DNA of 64,000 bases. It comes from Ceratotherium simum simum. Lineage: Eukaryota; Chordata; Mammalia; Perissodactyla; Rhinocerotidae. The stretch spans positions 11,068,744 through 11,132,743 of the forward strand of contig NW_004454224.1 in assembly GCF_000283155.1 (NCBI RefSeq). The letters are read 5' to 3'. The notes beneath the pieces were generated by a model that worked only from the letters and a program-made list of their open reading frames with translations, ran no database searches and was not told where the DNA came from. A program made the translations under genes and the position numbers. Each line of letters begins with the position of its first letter. Position 1 is the first letter of the stretch. Positions 1 through 11,160 of this stretch are shown one piece after another.

Positions 1-504
1 AGGTCCTCTGTCAATTAGAATAATCTGTACTTTGAAAGATGATGCCTATTAAGATAGATAAATTCTTATGTGTTTAAAAATTCTTACTACTTCATATTAA
101 TATATGACTACTATTCTACATCATATACTTATCCATTTATGTAGAAATCCATTTACGTATATGCTTATCCATTTTTGTAGAACTACCTCTGTCATAAACA
201 TCTGTTTGGTGGAATGTGATGGCTTAGGTTGTCCTTCTTGTCCAGGTCTGGAAGCCACTTCCTATCGTGTTCTTACTCTAGAGAAGAAAAGAAGAAAAAG
301 GGTAGAGGAGAGTAATGAGATGGGGGAATATGAAAAAAACCGTATTTATAGGTCTCTATTTATTTTACTGTTTCTTCCTCTTCTATTCATGTTATTTTTA
401 TTTATTTTTTATCTTTTCAAATATCTCCTCATTCCCATGTTTATTGACATAATTTAATTGTTTAGTAAAACACAGTTTGTCCAGTCATTTTAAAAAAATG
501 TTTG
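1..504. other. No gene seen
   Basis: AT-rich sequence with short chance frames. A segment at about 179-243 has an AG before it and GT after it, but no recognisable protein. No repeat was identified with confidence. Confidence 0.5.
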
Positions 505-737
505 GAGAGCCAGCCTGGTGGCGTAGTGGTTAAGTGCCTGCGCTCTGCTGTGGCAGCCCGGGGTTCGGATCCCAGGTGCACACCAATGCACCACTTGTCA
601 AGCCATGCTGTGGCAGCATCCCATATAAAGTGGAGGAAGATGGGCATGGATGTTAGCCCAGGGCCAGTCTTCCTCAGCAAAAAGAGGAGGATTGGCAACA
701 GATGTTAGCTTAGGGCTCATCTTACTCACAAAAAAAA
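505..737 (+). mobile_element. ERE SINE (long type)
   Basis: A tRNA-like head (GTGGTTAAGTGC and GGTTCGGATCC), the internal GATGGGCATGGATGTTAG block and an A tail. It sits directly before a second ERE in the same orientation. Confidence 0.9.
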
Positions 738-745
738 CGTTCAAG

Positions 746-993
746 AGGCCAGCCCGGTGGCATAGTGGTTAAGAGCGTGCTCCGCTTTAGCGCCCTGGGG
801 TTTGCAGGTTCGGATCCCAGGTGCAGACCTATGCACTGCTCATGAAGCCATGCTGTGGCAGCATTCCACATACAAAAGAGAAGAAAATGGGCACAGATGT
901 TAGCTCAGGGCTAATCTTCCTCAGCAAAAAAAAGAAGAAGAAGATTGGCTATAGATGGTAGCTTAGGGCCGATCTTCCTCACCAAAAAAAAAA
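746..993 (+). mobile_element. ERE SINE (long type)
   Basis: Same architecture as the copy before it, with a tail of A and AAG. Flanks ACGTTCAAG (left) and ATGTTCAAG (right) look like its target-site duplication. Confidence 0.9.
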
Positions 994-1439
994 ATGTTCA
1001 AGTGTTTTTCCCAGGTGAGAAAAGTTTTTTTTCTTCAAAAGACTAGATAAGTATACCAGCCCTTGAAAGTAGGAAAGATAGCTTTGCTGTTAATGTGTGG
1101 TTATATGGTTATGATAGTTCAGTTTTTGCCTCTTTCCTGTGTTCCACCGTTTTGATGTCAGGGAGACTTTTAAAAAAATGTTGCATTTAATTTTGTCCTC
1201 TTTGTTAATTTGTTGGGATAGGAAACGAGGAGTGTTGCTTTTTGTAACGTTAGAGAGATTGACCGGTCCAGGCTTGCTCAACATTGAGTGAGACACTCAA
1301 AAGGCTGAACTCTTGGATGTCTGGCTTAATTTTTTTTTAAATCTGAGATTGTTATATTCAAAGATTAAAAATCTGTTATAATTTTATTATAAGATCAACA
1401 ACTCTAGGGCTCAGTAGTTATGTAACGCATTTCCCCCCA
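994..1439. other. No feature recognised
   Basis: Unique-looking AT-rich sequence with a short frame on the minus strand (68 codons) of no recognisable family. Confidence 0.4.
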
Positions 1440-1600
1440 GGAGCTCCTTTTGTAGACTTGATCTCATTCATTCTCGAGAGGTAGGTCAGACATAAAAATT
1501 ATCACCATTTCTGTTTCAAAGATGAGGAACCTGAGACTTATCTCAGCCTCACATATTAAGTTTAGAAGTAAGGGAAGCGTTTGTGGACTCATAGGTCATT
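1440..1600 (+). repeat. MIR SINE fragment
   Basis: Resembles the MIR core and 3' half (GATGAGGAACCTGAGACTTA, then loss of the usual GTCACACAGCTAGTAAG). Confidence 0.55.
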
Positions 1601-2242
1601 GATTACCCTGTGAGTCCACACTTAATCCTCAAGCTTTTGATACGTTCTAAGCAGTCTCTTGCTGCCAATTTTGCGTAAGACAAGATTTTATAAAGAGAAG
1701 ATTGATTGAAGGTCGAGAAGTTAAAAGAAATGAATTTGTCTTCTTTTGCTTCCTTAATATTTCTTTAGTCTTTTCCCTGTTAAATTTATCTAATTGTACT
1801 TCACTATTGAGAATATTTTCAAGATTTGATGTGAAAGGGAAGGGGATGGAAAGGACATGAACCTTGATGTGTTTTTCTTCCTTTTGAACTTGAGTAAGTA
1901 AAAGAGGAAGAAAAGGACAACTCTTATTAGAGATCCTGGGAGGTGGCTCATTTTCCAGCTGAGTGGCTTTTATTCAGCACTCTATGTGAACTAGCCTGCC
2001 TTGTACCTGCTTTGGCTTAAAATCTTTGAACTGTTGTTAGACCTTGTTAGGTAATCAGCTGGGCACTTATTACTCCAACTCTGGCTTCTTGGGTTACCAT
2101 ATCCCTTTCATCTCCATAGCAGAAAATGTTAGCTGCCTATGGTAGTGAATTTGGCTGGTATGGGAACAGAGGACATTTTGAGTATTCTTCCCTGAGTAGA
2201 CTTTGTGGTTAGCTGTTTAGCACATGTTTAAATGTGGTCATG
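1601..2242. other. No feature recognised
   Basis: Unique-looking intronic or intergenic sequence. No exon with credible splice sites and homology was seen. Confidence 0.4.
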
Positions 2243-2443
2243 GGGGCTGGCCTGGTGGCATAGTGGTTAAGTTCCTGTGCTCCGCTTCAGCGGCCCGGGG
2301 TTCGAGGGTTTGGATCCTGGGTGCGGACCTACACACTGCTCATCAAGCCATGCTGTGGCGATGTCTTACATAAAAAAAAGAGGAAGATTGGCACAGATGT
2401 TATCTGAGGGCCAATCTCGCTCAACAAAAGATAAAATAAAATA
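2243..2443 (+). mobile_element. ERE SINE (long type)
   Basis: The head is GGGGGCTGGCCTGGTGGCAT and the tail is AAAATAAAATAAAA. GTGGTCAT occurs on both sides as target duplication. The 5' boundary of a LINE-1 fragment lies immediately beyond. Confidence 0.9.
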
Positions 2444-2693
2444 AAAGTGGTCATATGACACCATATACAAAAGTTAACTCAAAATGGATCAAAGACCTAA
2501 ATCTAAGAGCTAAAACTATAAAACTCTTAGAAGAAAACATAGGTGTAAATTTTCATGACCTTGAATTAGGCAGTGTTTTCTTAGATATGACATTTAAAGC
2601 ACAAGCAACCAAAGGAAAAATAGATAAATTGGACTTCATCAGTATTAAAAACTTGTATGCTTCAAAGAACACTATCAAGAAAGTGAAAAGACA

Positions 2694-3213
2694 AAAAAGG
2701 GGTAATTATGGGCCAGCCCCGTGGCTTCGCGGTTAAGTGCGCAAGCTCTGCTGCTGGTGGCCCGGGTTCGGATCCCGGGCGCACACCGACACACCGCTTC
2801 TCTGGCCATGCTGAGGCCGCATCCCACATACAGCAACTAGAAGGATGTGCAGCTATGACATACAACTATCTACTGGGGCTGTGGGGAAAAAAAAAAAAGG
2901 AGGAGGATTGGCAATAGATGTTAGCTCAGAGCCGGTCTTCCTCAGCAAAAAGAGGAGGATTAGCACAAGTGTTAGCTCAGGGCTGATCTTCTTCACACAC
3001 ACAAAAAATAATAAATAAATAAATAAATAAATAAAATTTATTAAAAAAAGTGGTAATTATGTGACATGATGGAGGTGTTAGCTAATGCCACGGTGGTAAT
3101 CATCTTGCAATATCTGTGTGTTAAACTAACAGGTTGTACACCTTAAACTTACACACTGTTATATGTCAATTATATATCAATAAAGCTGGAAAAAAACCTA
3201 AAAAACAGAGAGG
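2694..3213 (+). mobile_element. L1 3'-end fragment inserted in an older L1
   Basis: About 180 bases of L1 3' UTR (GTTGTACACCTTAAACTTAC, then TCAATAAAGCTGG and an A-rich end), plus a later ERE. GTGAAAAGACA is repeated at 2683-2693 and 3214-3224 and marks the insertion. Confidence 0.75.
2709..3046 (+). mobile_element. ERE SINE, composite type-B head with long-type tail
   Basis: The first part has the type-B signature (ACATACAGCAACTAGAAGG, then CTACTGGGGC). An A run is followed by the GGAGGATTGGCA and GATGTTAGCTCAG blocks of the long type, and finally an AAAT repeat. GGTAATTATG flanks both ends as target duplication. Confidence 0.85.
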
Positions 3214-3367
3214 GTGAAAAGACAGCTTGCAGAATGAGAGAAAATATTTGCAAATTATATATCTGATAAGAGTCTGATATTCAGAGTACATAAAGAACTC
3301 TTACAACTCAGCAATAAAAAGAGAAATAACCTAATTTACAATTGGGCAAAGGATCTGAACAGACATT

Positions 3368-3762
3368 TGTTATGATTTGAATGTTTGTCTCCCCCAAAAT
3401 TCATATGTTGACGGCCTAATCCCCAATGCAATGGTATTTGGAGATGAGGCCTTTGGGAACTAATTAGGGTTAGATTAGGTCATGAGGGTGGGGCCCTCAT
3501 GATGGGATTAGTGGCTTTATAAGAAGAGGGAGAGAGAGAAAGATATTTCTCTCTCCCGTGTACCCACTGAGGAAAGACCATGTGAGGACACAGTGAGAAG
3601 GCAGCCGTCTGCAAGCCAGGAAGAGAGCTCTCACCAGGAACTGAATCACTGGTACCTTGATCTTAGACTTTCCAGCCTCCAGAACTGTGAGAAATAAATT
3701 TCTGTTGTTTAAGCCACCTAGTCTGTGATATTTTGTTGTGGTAGCCTGAGCAGACTGAGACA
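3368..3762 (+). mobile_element. Solo LTR, MLT1-like (ERVL-MaLR)
   Basis: The copy begins TGTTATGATTTGAATG and ends in GAGACA. It contains the hallmark GAACTGTGAGAAATAAATTT and TTAAGCCACC. Flanking 5-mers ACATT and ATATT are near-identical. Only the LTR remains, with no retroviral coding sequence. Confidence 0.8.
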
Positions 3763-4530
3763 ATATTTATCCAAAGAAGTGGCCAATAAGCCCATGAAAA
3801 GATGCTCAACATCATTCGTTATTAGGGAGATGCAAATCAAAGCCATAATGAGATACCACTTTGCACCTACTAGTATGGCTATAATTAAAAAAGAAAAAAG
3901 AAGGTAAGCGTTGGCAGAGATACAGAGAAATTGGAACCCTTGTACTTTGCTGGTAGGAATGCAAAATGGTGCAGCCACTTTGGAAAACAGTTTGGAAGTT
4001 CCTCAAAAAGCTAAACAGAGTTATCATATCACCTGGCAGTGTTCACACGAAAACTTATACACGAATATTTATAAGAGCATTATTCATAATAGCCAAAAAG
4101 TGGGAACAAACAACACAAATGTCAATCAACTGATGGACAAGATGTGCTCTCTCCATGCAATGGAATATTATTCAGTCATAAAAAGGAATCAAATCCTGAT
4201 ACACGTTACAACATGGATGAACCTTGAAAACACTATGCTAAATGAAAGAAGCCAGACACAGAAGGCCACCTATTATATGATTCCATTTATATGAAATGTC
4301 CAAAATAGGCAAATCCATAGAGACACATCAAAAGTAGGTTAGTGGGAGGAGGAAGGAATGAGGAGTTACTATTAATGGGTATGAGTTTTCTTTTGGGGGT
4401 GATAAAAATGTTCTGGAACTAGATAGCGGTGATGGTTGCATAACCTTGTGAATATACTAAAAGCTACTGAATTGTACACTTAAAATAGTGAATTGTATGG
4501 TACGTGAATTATAGCTCAGGTCTTAAAAAA

Positions 4531-5294
4531 ATAGTTATATGAAAACAAAGTTTCTTAAACTCCCATCTTTCTCTATCTTTCCATCTTCTCTATGCTAACA
4601 CCCCTTCTGGCCTCCCTGCCCAAGGTTAACCACTCAGCACAGTATAATCCCCTGCTGCCTTGACTTTCTACCTTTCCTTTGTTACCAGTCTCTAAACATG
4701 AGTAATCCCCATTGTTTGCTTTTTCCATTCTTATTTCCTAGCTGCCAAATATTTCCAGTACAAATCATAAAACTGGGCACTGGGTATAATACAAATTTAA
4801 GCAGAATTTCCAACTTTATTAGGGTTGTTCAATAATCATTCATCTTTTTTTATCCTTTTATATAATTCCCATAGTGTATGTTCCAACTACCTGAACTCAT
4901 CTAAACAAATATCTTTGCCTTCTATTTCACTGAGAGGGTTGAGATTGTGCAGGTGGTATTTCTTCAAAGTCTCTTTATAACTTAAATTTGAAATATGAAG
5001 TTGTAATGAAAAGATTGCTTTCTTATTAGCTCCATGGCCTTAGACAAATCACAGTCTCATGACAACTACTTCATCATCTGTGATATATCTTTGAAGACAT
5101 TTGACTATATTTGGAACCTAATTTGTAATAGTTTCACTTTTATTATAAAATGATTTTGTATTATAATGAAGTGCTTTTGACTGAGTAGGTACAAGGTGTT
5201 TATAAAAAATTTTCCTACAGAAAGGTCACCAACCTATCTAAATGTCTATACAGTACTAAATAGCTGTAATCAGCATTAAGATGTGGAATAAATA
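4531..5294. other. No feature recognised
   Basis: Pyrimidine-rich then AT-rich unique-looking DNA. No exon was seen. Confidence 0.4.
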
Positions 5295-5420
5295 TTGAGG
5301 AATCTGGGTTGTAGTCCTGACTCTGACGTTAACCACTTGGTGTGATTTTGGTTATCTTGATCTTTTTGTACTTCAGTTTCTTGGAATGTAAAATGTAGGG
5401 AGGGGGTCACTGTATAAAAA
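5295..5420 (+). repeat. MIR SINE fragment
   Basis: Resembles GAATCTGGGTTGTAGTCCTG ... CTTCAGTTTCTTGGAATGTA, the central part of MIR. Confidence 0.55.
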
Positions 5421-6389
5421 GCTTTCAAAACATAGTTTTTTAATTCTGCCTTACATCTTTGAACCTTAGTTATCTGATATATAAAATGAAAAACTTGGGT
5501 CTCTTTCACAGGTAGCTTTAATTTTATAATGTGAAAGCGATTTGAAAAAGTATAAAGCACCGTGTAAATTAACAGGAATGATATTCTGTATTTCCAGAAG
5601 TATTTCTCATCCTTTAAAAAAGACAAATATGCTATTTCTCTGTACTCTAGTCCCTTCCTGTTGAACCTACATCACCTCATTTTTTGTTGTTTAAATCTTT
5701 GCCTCTCATACTGGCTTCTTCGCCCTATGTGCAAATGTTATCAAGTCTTCCCCAGTTTCACAAAACGAGGAACAAAAACAACCAACTTTCAATCCTACTA
5801 TTTTTCTCCTTTCCTCCATAAATTTCTTAAGGGAGCGATCTTTTACTGCTCTTATCTGTTCTTATTCACTCAATTCCTTAGTCCCTTATAAATTCACTTT
5901 TCCCTCTTACCATTCTATTGAAACCACCCCTGAAAGGTTAACATTAACCTCCATTGTATGTTTACATTTTAATAATTGTTTTCTAATTGTAAAATGAATA
6001 CATTTTTGTTGTAGAACATTTGGAAAATGCAAAAAATATAAAGAAAAAATAAAAGTCACTTTATAAGTCCATCATTCAGAGATGATAATTTTTAACATTT
6101 TGATGTTTTTTCCCCAATCTTTTTATAGTAATAATTACACACAAGCCCAAACAATAGACATATCTAATATGGTTGGTTTTCTTTTTTAACAAAATTAGAA
6201 TCAAACTGTATATAGAGCTTTGTAATGTATATTTTTCTATTTTTGATGTTATATTATGAGCACTTCCTATCACTTTTTAAAATTGCTGAACTTATTCTGA
6301 ATTTTTGTATGTTTTATCATGCTTTGTATACAATAGATAGTCAAAAATTATTTATTGAATGAATGGATAGCTTAAGAAGCAGAGAAATT
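5421..6389. other. Mostly unrecognised; old repeat at about 5975-6290
   Basis: No gene. The segment from about 5975 (AATTGTTTTCTAATTG ... GAGCACTTCCTATCAC) resembles pieces at 15100-15470, 17335-17590 and 24240-24400. They seem to be copies of one ancient repeat that I cannot name with confidence. Confidence 0.35.
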
Positions 6390-6620
6390 CAGAGGAAGAG
6401 CATATGACTGACTGTAAGATGTAGTCATTCTGGTTAGCCACTTGCCAGCTTTGTGGTTATGAGCAAGTTATATAACTTCCTTGTGCCTCAGTTTTCTCAT
6501 TTGTAAAGTGGCAATAATAACACTTAGGGCTCTTAGGAAGATTAAAATGAAAAAATATTTAAGATAATTCCATACTGCCTGGACCGTAGAAGGTGCTCAA
6601 GGCTTCTGTTTATGCCTTTG
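6390..6620 (+). repeat. MIR SINE
   Basis: Nearly full-length MIR: CTTGCCAGCTTTGTGGTTAT, GTGCCTCAGTTTTCTCATTT and GTAGAAGGTGCTCAA in order. Confidence 0.75.
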
Positions 6621-6639
6621 ACCACTCCATCTTCCTTCC

Positions 6640-7320
6640 CCATTGTCGCCAGCCTAGATCTGTTCCCTAAGCTCTGGATCCATTCTCCATACAGCAATCA
6701 GAGTAGTATTGTAAAACTATAAGTTTATTATGTCATTCCCCTGCTTAAAACCCATCAACACTTACCATTGCAACTGGAAAAAATCTATATCTTCTTATCA
6801 TAAACTGCAAGACTGTGAATGAGCTGGCTCATTTCTGCCTCTCTAAGCCTTATCTCAAACTCTCCTTTCCTCAGCTCTCTTGTCTCCAGCTGCACTGGCC
6901 TCATTTCTGTTCCTTGACACACACCAAACCCTTGCTCATATCTGAGCCTTTGTACTTAATCCCTTTACCTGCAATGTTCTTTCGCTAGTTTATTGTGTGG
7001 CTGATTGGTTCACTTCCATTTCTGTATCTCAGCTCAAGTGTCACCTCCTCAGAAAAGCCTTCTCTGACTACCCTATCTAAAATAGTTTCTCTTACTACTC
7101 TACTTATTTCTTTCATAGCACCTATTATGTTCTATAGGGATCTAATGGGGTTTTTTGTTGTTGGTATTTGTTTGTTTATTGTCTTTCTCAATTAGAACGT
7201 AAGCTCCATGAGGAGAGGGATATTGTCTACCTTAATCATCCCTATGTTTCCAGAATCCAGTACAATGTCTGGCATATAGCAGGTGTTGAATAAATATTGG
7301 TTGAATTAATGAATGTATTA
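6640..7320 (+). mobile_element. LINE-2 3' fragment
   Basis: Carries the L2 string of features: CCCCTGCTTAAAACCCATCA, GCTGCACTGGCCTCATTTC, AGCTCAAGTGTCACCTCCTC and the 3' end TATAGCAGGTGTTGAATAAA. Decayed, non-coding. Confidence 0.75.
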
Positions 7321-7700
7321 GTCATCTCCTTTCTTAAATCTTTAACCTCTTTCTCCCTGTGCCTCCTTCAAATCAGTCTATAACAGACAGAGATTCTTAA
7401 CTTAGGGTCATTGATCTAACTAAAATTTTGTGCAAGTTTTGTGTTTATGTGCATGTATCTGGCGAGAAGTGCAAAACTTAATGAGATTTTAACAGAGTCT
7501 GTGACCCAGTGAGGATTCAGATGGCAGGCTAACTTTCACCCATTCTTTAAATAATAATCTTCCTTAGGTCCCTCCCATACACATAACCTTTGTCCCCCTA
7601 TAATAACATCTATTCTCTCTTTTTTCCTTTCCCTTCTCACTTAAACTTTTTAAGATTAGTCGTCTGAATTTCCACAGGTACCTCAAATTGAGTGTGTCTA
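7321..7700. other. No feature recognised
   Basis: Unique-looking sequence between two LINE-2 pieces. Nothing coding was seen. Confidence 0.35.
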
Positions 7701-7779
7701 AAATTTAATATCTCATGTTCTCCCATAAGCCTCCTCCTCCAAGTTTATTTCCTATTTCACTATCTAAGTAGCTATCCAG

Positions 7780-8190
7780 CTTAGTGATCTGAGTTTTTCT
7801 TCACTTTTCCTTGCACTCATATCCAGTCAATCTCAAAATTTTGCTGATTTTACCTTCAAAATATTTCTTGACTCTGCCTCCTTTTCCCTATCCCTATAAT
7901 GGTCGTAATTCAGAATGTCATTATTCTTGCTTGTAATAATTTCCTAATTGGTGTTCTTATCTCTAGTCTTGGCCCCTCAAATCCATTTTCTTCAAAGTTG
8001 GCAGACTCTGAAGTCAACACTACTCTATAGTTGATTCTCACTCTTACTAAAATGATCTATTAATGCATCTGTCTCCCTCATGGACCTTGAATTTCTTGAG
8101 GGTAAGGTTTTTGTCTTAATTATGCCTGTATCCCCACTGTTTAGCCCAGTGTTGGCCTCAAAGTGGGTGCTCCATAAGGGTTTAAAAACA
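7780..8190 (+). mobile_element. LINE-2 fragment
   Basis: ATCCAGTCAATCTCAAAATT, TCCTAATTGGTGTTCTTATC and GTATCCCCACTGTTTAGCCC follow LINE-2 order, ending near GTGGGTGCTCCATAAGG. Confidence 0.6.
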
Positions 8191-8241
8191 TCTAGAAAAA
8201 CATTTGAAATGTGAAATGTTTGCTTAAATACATAAAATATT

Positions 8242-8467
8242 GGGGCCAGCCCCGTGGCATAGCAGTTAAGTGCACGCGCTCCACTGCTGGTGGCCCGGGT
8301 TCGGATCTCAGGCGCGCACCAATGCACCGCTTGTCAGGCCATGCTGTGGCTGCGTCCCATATAAAGTGGAGGAAGATGGGCACAGATGTTAGCCCAGGGC
8401 CAGTCTCCCTCAGCAAAAAGAGGAGGCTTGGCATGGATGTTAGCTCAGGGCTGATCTTGCTTACAAA
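8242..8467 (+). mobile_element. ERE SINE (long type)
   Basis: GGGGCCAGCCCCGTGG head and TTGCTTACA(A)n end. CATAAAATAT is duplicated on both sides. Confidence 0.92.
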
Positions 8468-8639
8468 AAAAAACATACATAAAATATCAAAGGATAATAT
8501 AATAAGTTTACTCATTACACAAAATTAGCAGATATTGAGATTGATATATTTGCTTCAAGCTTTTTTAAATGATAATACATTAGAGATAAAGTTGAAAACT
8601 CTCACATTCCCTGCAAGTTTTAAATGTGAACTTTGATAA

Positions 8640-11160
8640 GTTTTGAAATATGTGCTTATTTGTCATACGTATATTTTCCTTGGTGAAGTGTATATTCATA
8701 TCTTTTGCCCATATTTTAATTGGGTTTTTTGTTTTCTTCTTATTGAATTTTGAGAGTTTAAAAAAATATATTCTGGATGCAAGTCTCTTATCAGATATGT
8801 GATTTGCATATATTTTCTGTCAGTCTTTGGCTTTCCTTTCATTCTTTTAAGTCTTTAGAAGAGAAGTTCTTAATTTTTATAAAGTCAGATTTATCATTTT
8901 GTTCTTTTATGGATCATGTTTTTGGTGTCTTATCTAAGAAAGCTTTGCCTAACCTAAGGTCACAAAGTTCTTCTTCTATGTGTTCTTCTAAAATTTTTAT
9001 AGTTTTAGGTTTTACATTTAGATCTATGACCCATTTTGAGTTAATTTTTTTATATGGTGCAAGATTTGGATTGAAGTTTATTTTTTTGCATATGGATATC
9101 CCAATTGTTCCAGGATCTTTTATTGAAAATCCGATCTTTTTTCCACTAAATTGCTTTTGCACCTTTGCTGAAAACCAATTGACTGTATGTGTGTGAGTCT
9201 TTTTCTGGACTTTGTATTCTGTTACTTTGGTCTGTTTGTCTTGATGCTAACACTGTCTTGATTACTGTAGTTTTAAAATAGGTCTTCAAGTCAGACAGTG
9301 TAAGTTTTCCAACTTTGTTCTTTTTTCAAGTTCTTTTGGCTATTGTAGGTCCTTGGCATTTCTATATGTATTTTAGAATCTACTTGTCAGTGTCTACAAA
9401 AAAGCCTGCTGGGATTTTGACTGAGACTGCATTGTATTGATAGATCAATTTAGGAGAGAATTAACATCTGTCTTAGCAATATTCAGTCTTCTGATCCATG
9501 AACACAGTATATCTCTACATTTTTTAGGTCTTCTTTAATCTCTCTGAGCGGTGTTTTGTGGTTTTCAGTGTACAAGTGTTGTACCTTTTTGGTCAGATTT
9601 AACACTAATTGCTTAGTATTTTTGATGGTATTTCAAAAATTTTCAATTCCCAATTGTTCATTACTAATATTTGAAATGCAATAGATTTAAATTTTTTCAA
9701 CATTGGAAAACTATTAGTTCTAATAGCTTTTTTGTAGATTCCATGGGGTTTTCTACGTTGAGGATAATACCATCTGCAAAAAGCGTTTTATTTCTTCATT
9801 TCCAGACTGGATACCTGTTGTTTCTTTTCTTGCCTTATTGAACTGGCTAGATCCTCTAGTACAATGTTGGATATAAGTGGTGAAAGCAGACTTCCTCACC
9901 TTGTTCCTGATCTTAGAGGGAAATCATTCAGTCTTTCACTGTTAAGTGTGATGTTAGCTGTGGGGTTTTTGTAGACACTCTTGATGAGTTTGAGGAAGTT
10001 CTTTTGGTCCTGGCTTGCTGAGAGTTCTTATTAGGAGTGGATGTTGGATTTTATCAAATGCTTTTTTATACATCTATTGAGAGGATCATATGGTTTTTCT
10101 TTTTTAGTCTGTTAATATGATGAATTACATTGATTTTTCAAATGTTAAACCAACTTTGCATTTCTGGGATAAATTCCACTTGGCCATGAGGTATTATCCT
10201 TTTTATATATTGTTGGATTTGATTTGCCAAAATTTTATTAAGAATTTTTCCATGTTCACAAAAGATATTTGTAGTTTTCTTTTCTTGTAATATCTTTGTT
10301 TTTGATATCAGAGTAATACTGACCTCATAGAATGAATTGAGAGGTATTCTCTGTTTTTCAATTGTCTAGAAGAGTTTGTGCGGGAGATATTATTTCTTCT
10401 TTAAATATTTGGTACAATTCATAAGTGAAGCCATCTGGGCCTGGTTTTTCCTTTGTGGGAAATATTTTAACTCGAATTTCAATTTCTTTAATAATTATAG
10501 GCTATTCAGGTTATCTTTTTTTTTCTTGAGTAAGTGTGGGTAATTTGTGTCTTTCAAGGAATTTGTCCATTTCATCTAAGTTGTTGAATTTATTGGCATA
10601 AAATTGTTCATAGTATACCCTTATTATCTTTCCAATATTTGTAGACTCTCTAGCCATAGCACCTCTCTCACTCCAGGTGTTGGTAATTTATGTTCGTTCT
10701 CTCTCTCTCGTTCCTTAATCAGTCTGGCTAGAACCATGTTCTTTCTGTTGTATTTTATTTCACTGATTTCCACTCTTTTTTTTTTTGTGAGGAAGATCAG
10801 CCCTGTGCTAACATCTGCCAATCCTCCTCTTTTTTTGCTAAGGGAGACTGGCCCTGGCTAACATCTGTGCCTCATCTTCCTCCACTTTATATGGGACGCC
10901 ACCGCAGTATGGCTTGCCAAACAGTGCATCAGTGCGCGCCCAAGATCCCAACCGGCAAACCCCGGGCTGCCGCAGTGGAGCACACACACTTAACCGCTTG
11001 CGCCACTGGGCCGGCCCCTCCACTCTATCTTTTATTCTTTCCTTTCTTCTGTTTGCTTTGTGTCTCATTTGCTCTTCTATTTCCAGTTTCTTAAAGTGGA
11101 AGCTGCAATTGTTGATTTAAGACCATTGTTTTCTATACTGAAGTAATAATATTCTTTTAT
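8640..11160 (-). mobile_element. LINE-1 ORF2 fragment, antisense
   Basis: The reverse strand reads decayed ORF2. An 82-codon piece at 8914-9162 shows APYKKINSKWVIDLNVKPKT then TIKILEEHI. Further on the complement of reverse-transcriptase-region sequence is recognisable (for example around 9840-10440). It is split by an antisense ERE at 10778-11016 and has many stops. Confidence 0.8.
10778..11016 (-). mobile_element. ERE SINE (long type), antisense
   Basis: Begins with T-run and GTGAGGAAGATCAGCCC and ends CCACTGGGCCGGCCCC. CCACTC flanks both ends. Confidence 0.9.

Larger units (their letters stand above)
2448..4530 (+). mobile_element. LINE-1 ORF2 3' part and 3' UTR, multiply interrupted
   Basis: Reads as decayed ORF2 C-terminal sequence: [20 protein letters not shown] at the start, and MEYYSVIKRNQIL then TTWMNLENTMLN further on, ending in an old 3' UTR (GAATTGTACACTTAAAAT). 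It is broken by another L1 3' end at 2694-3213, by an ERE inside that, and by a MaLR LTR at 3368-3762. Frameshifts and stops throughout mean it is dead. Confidence 0.85.

Noticed and set aside
104..457. 117-codon frame with a KKRRKRVEE basic stretch and a possible small exon at about 179-243
   Set aside because: No recognisable protein, low-complexity C-terminus and weak splice context.
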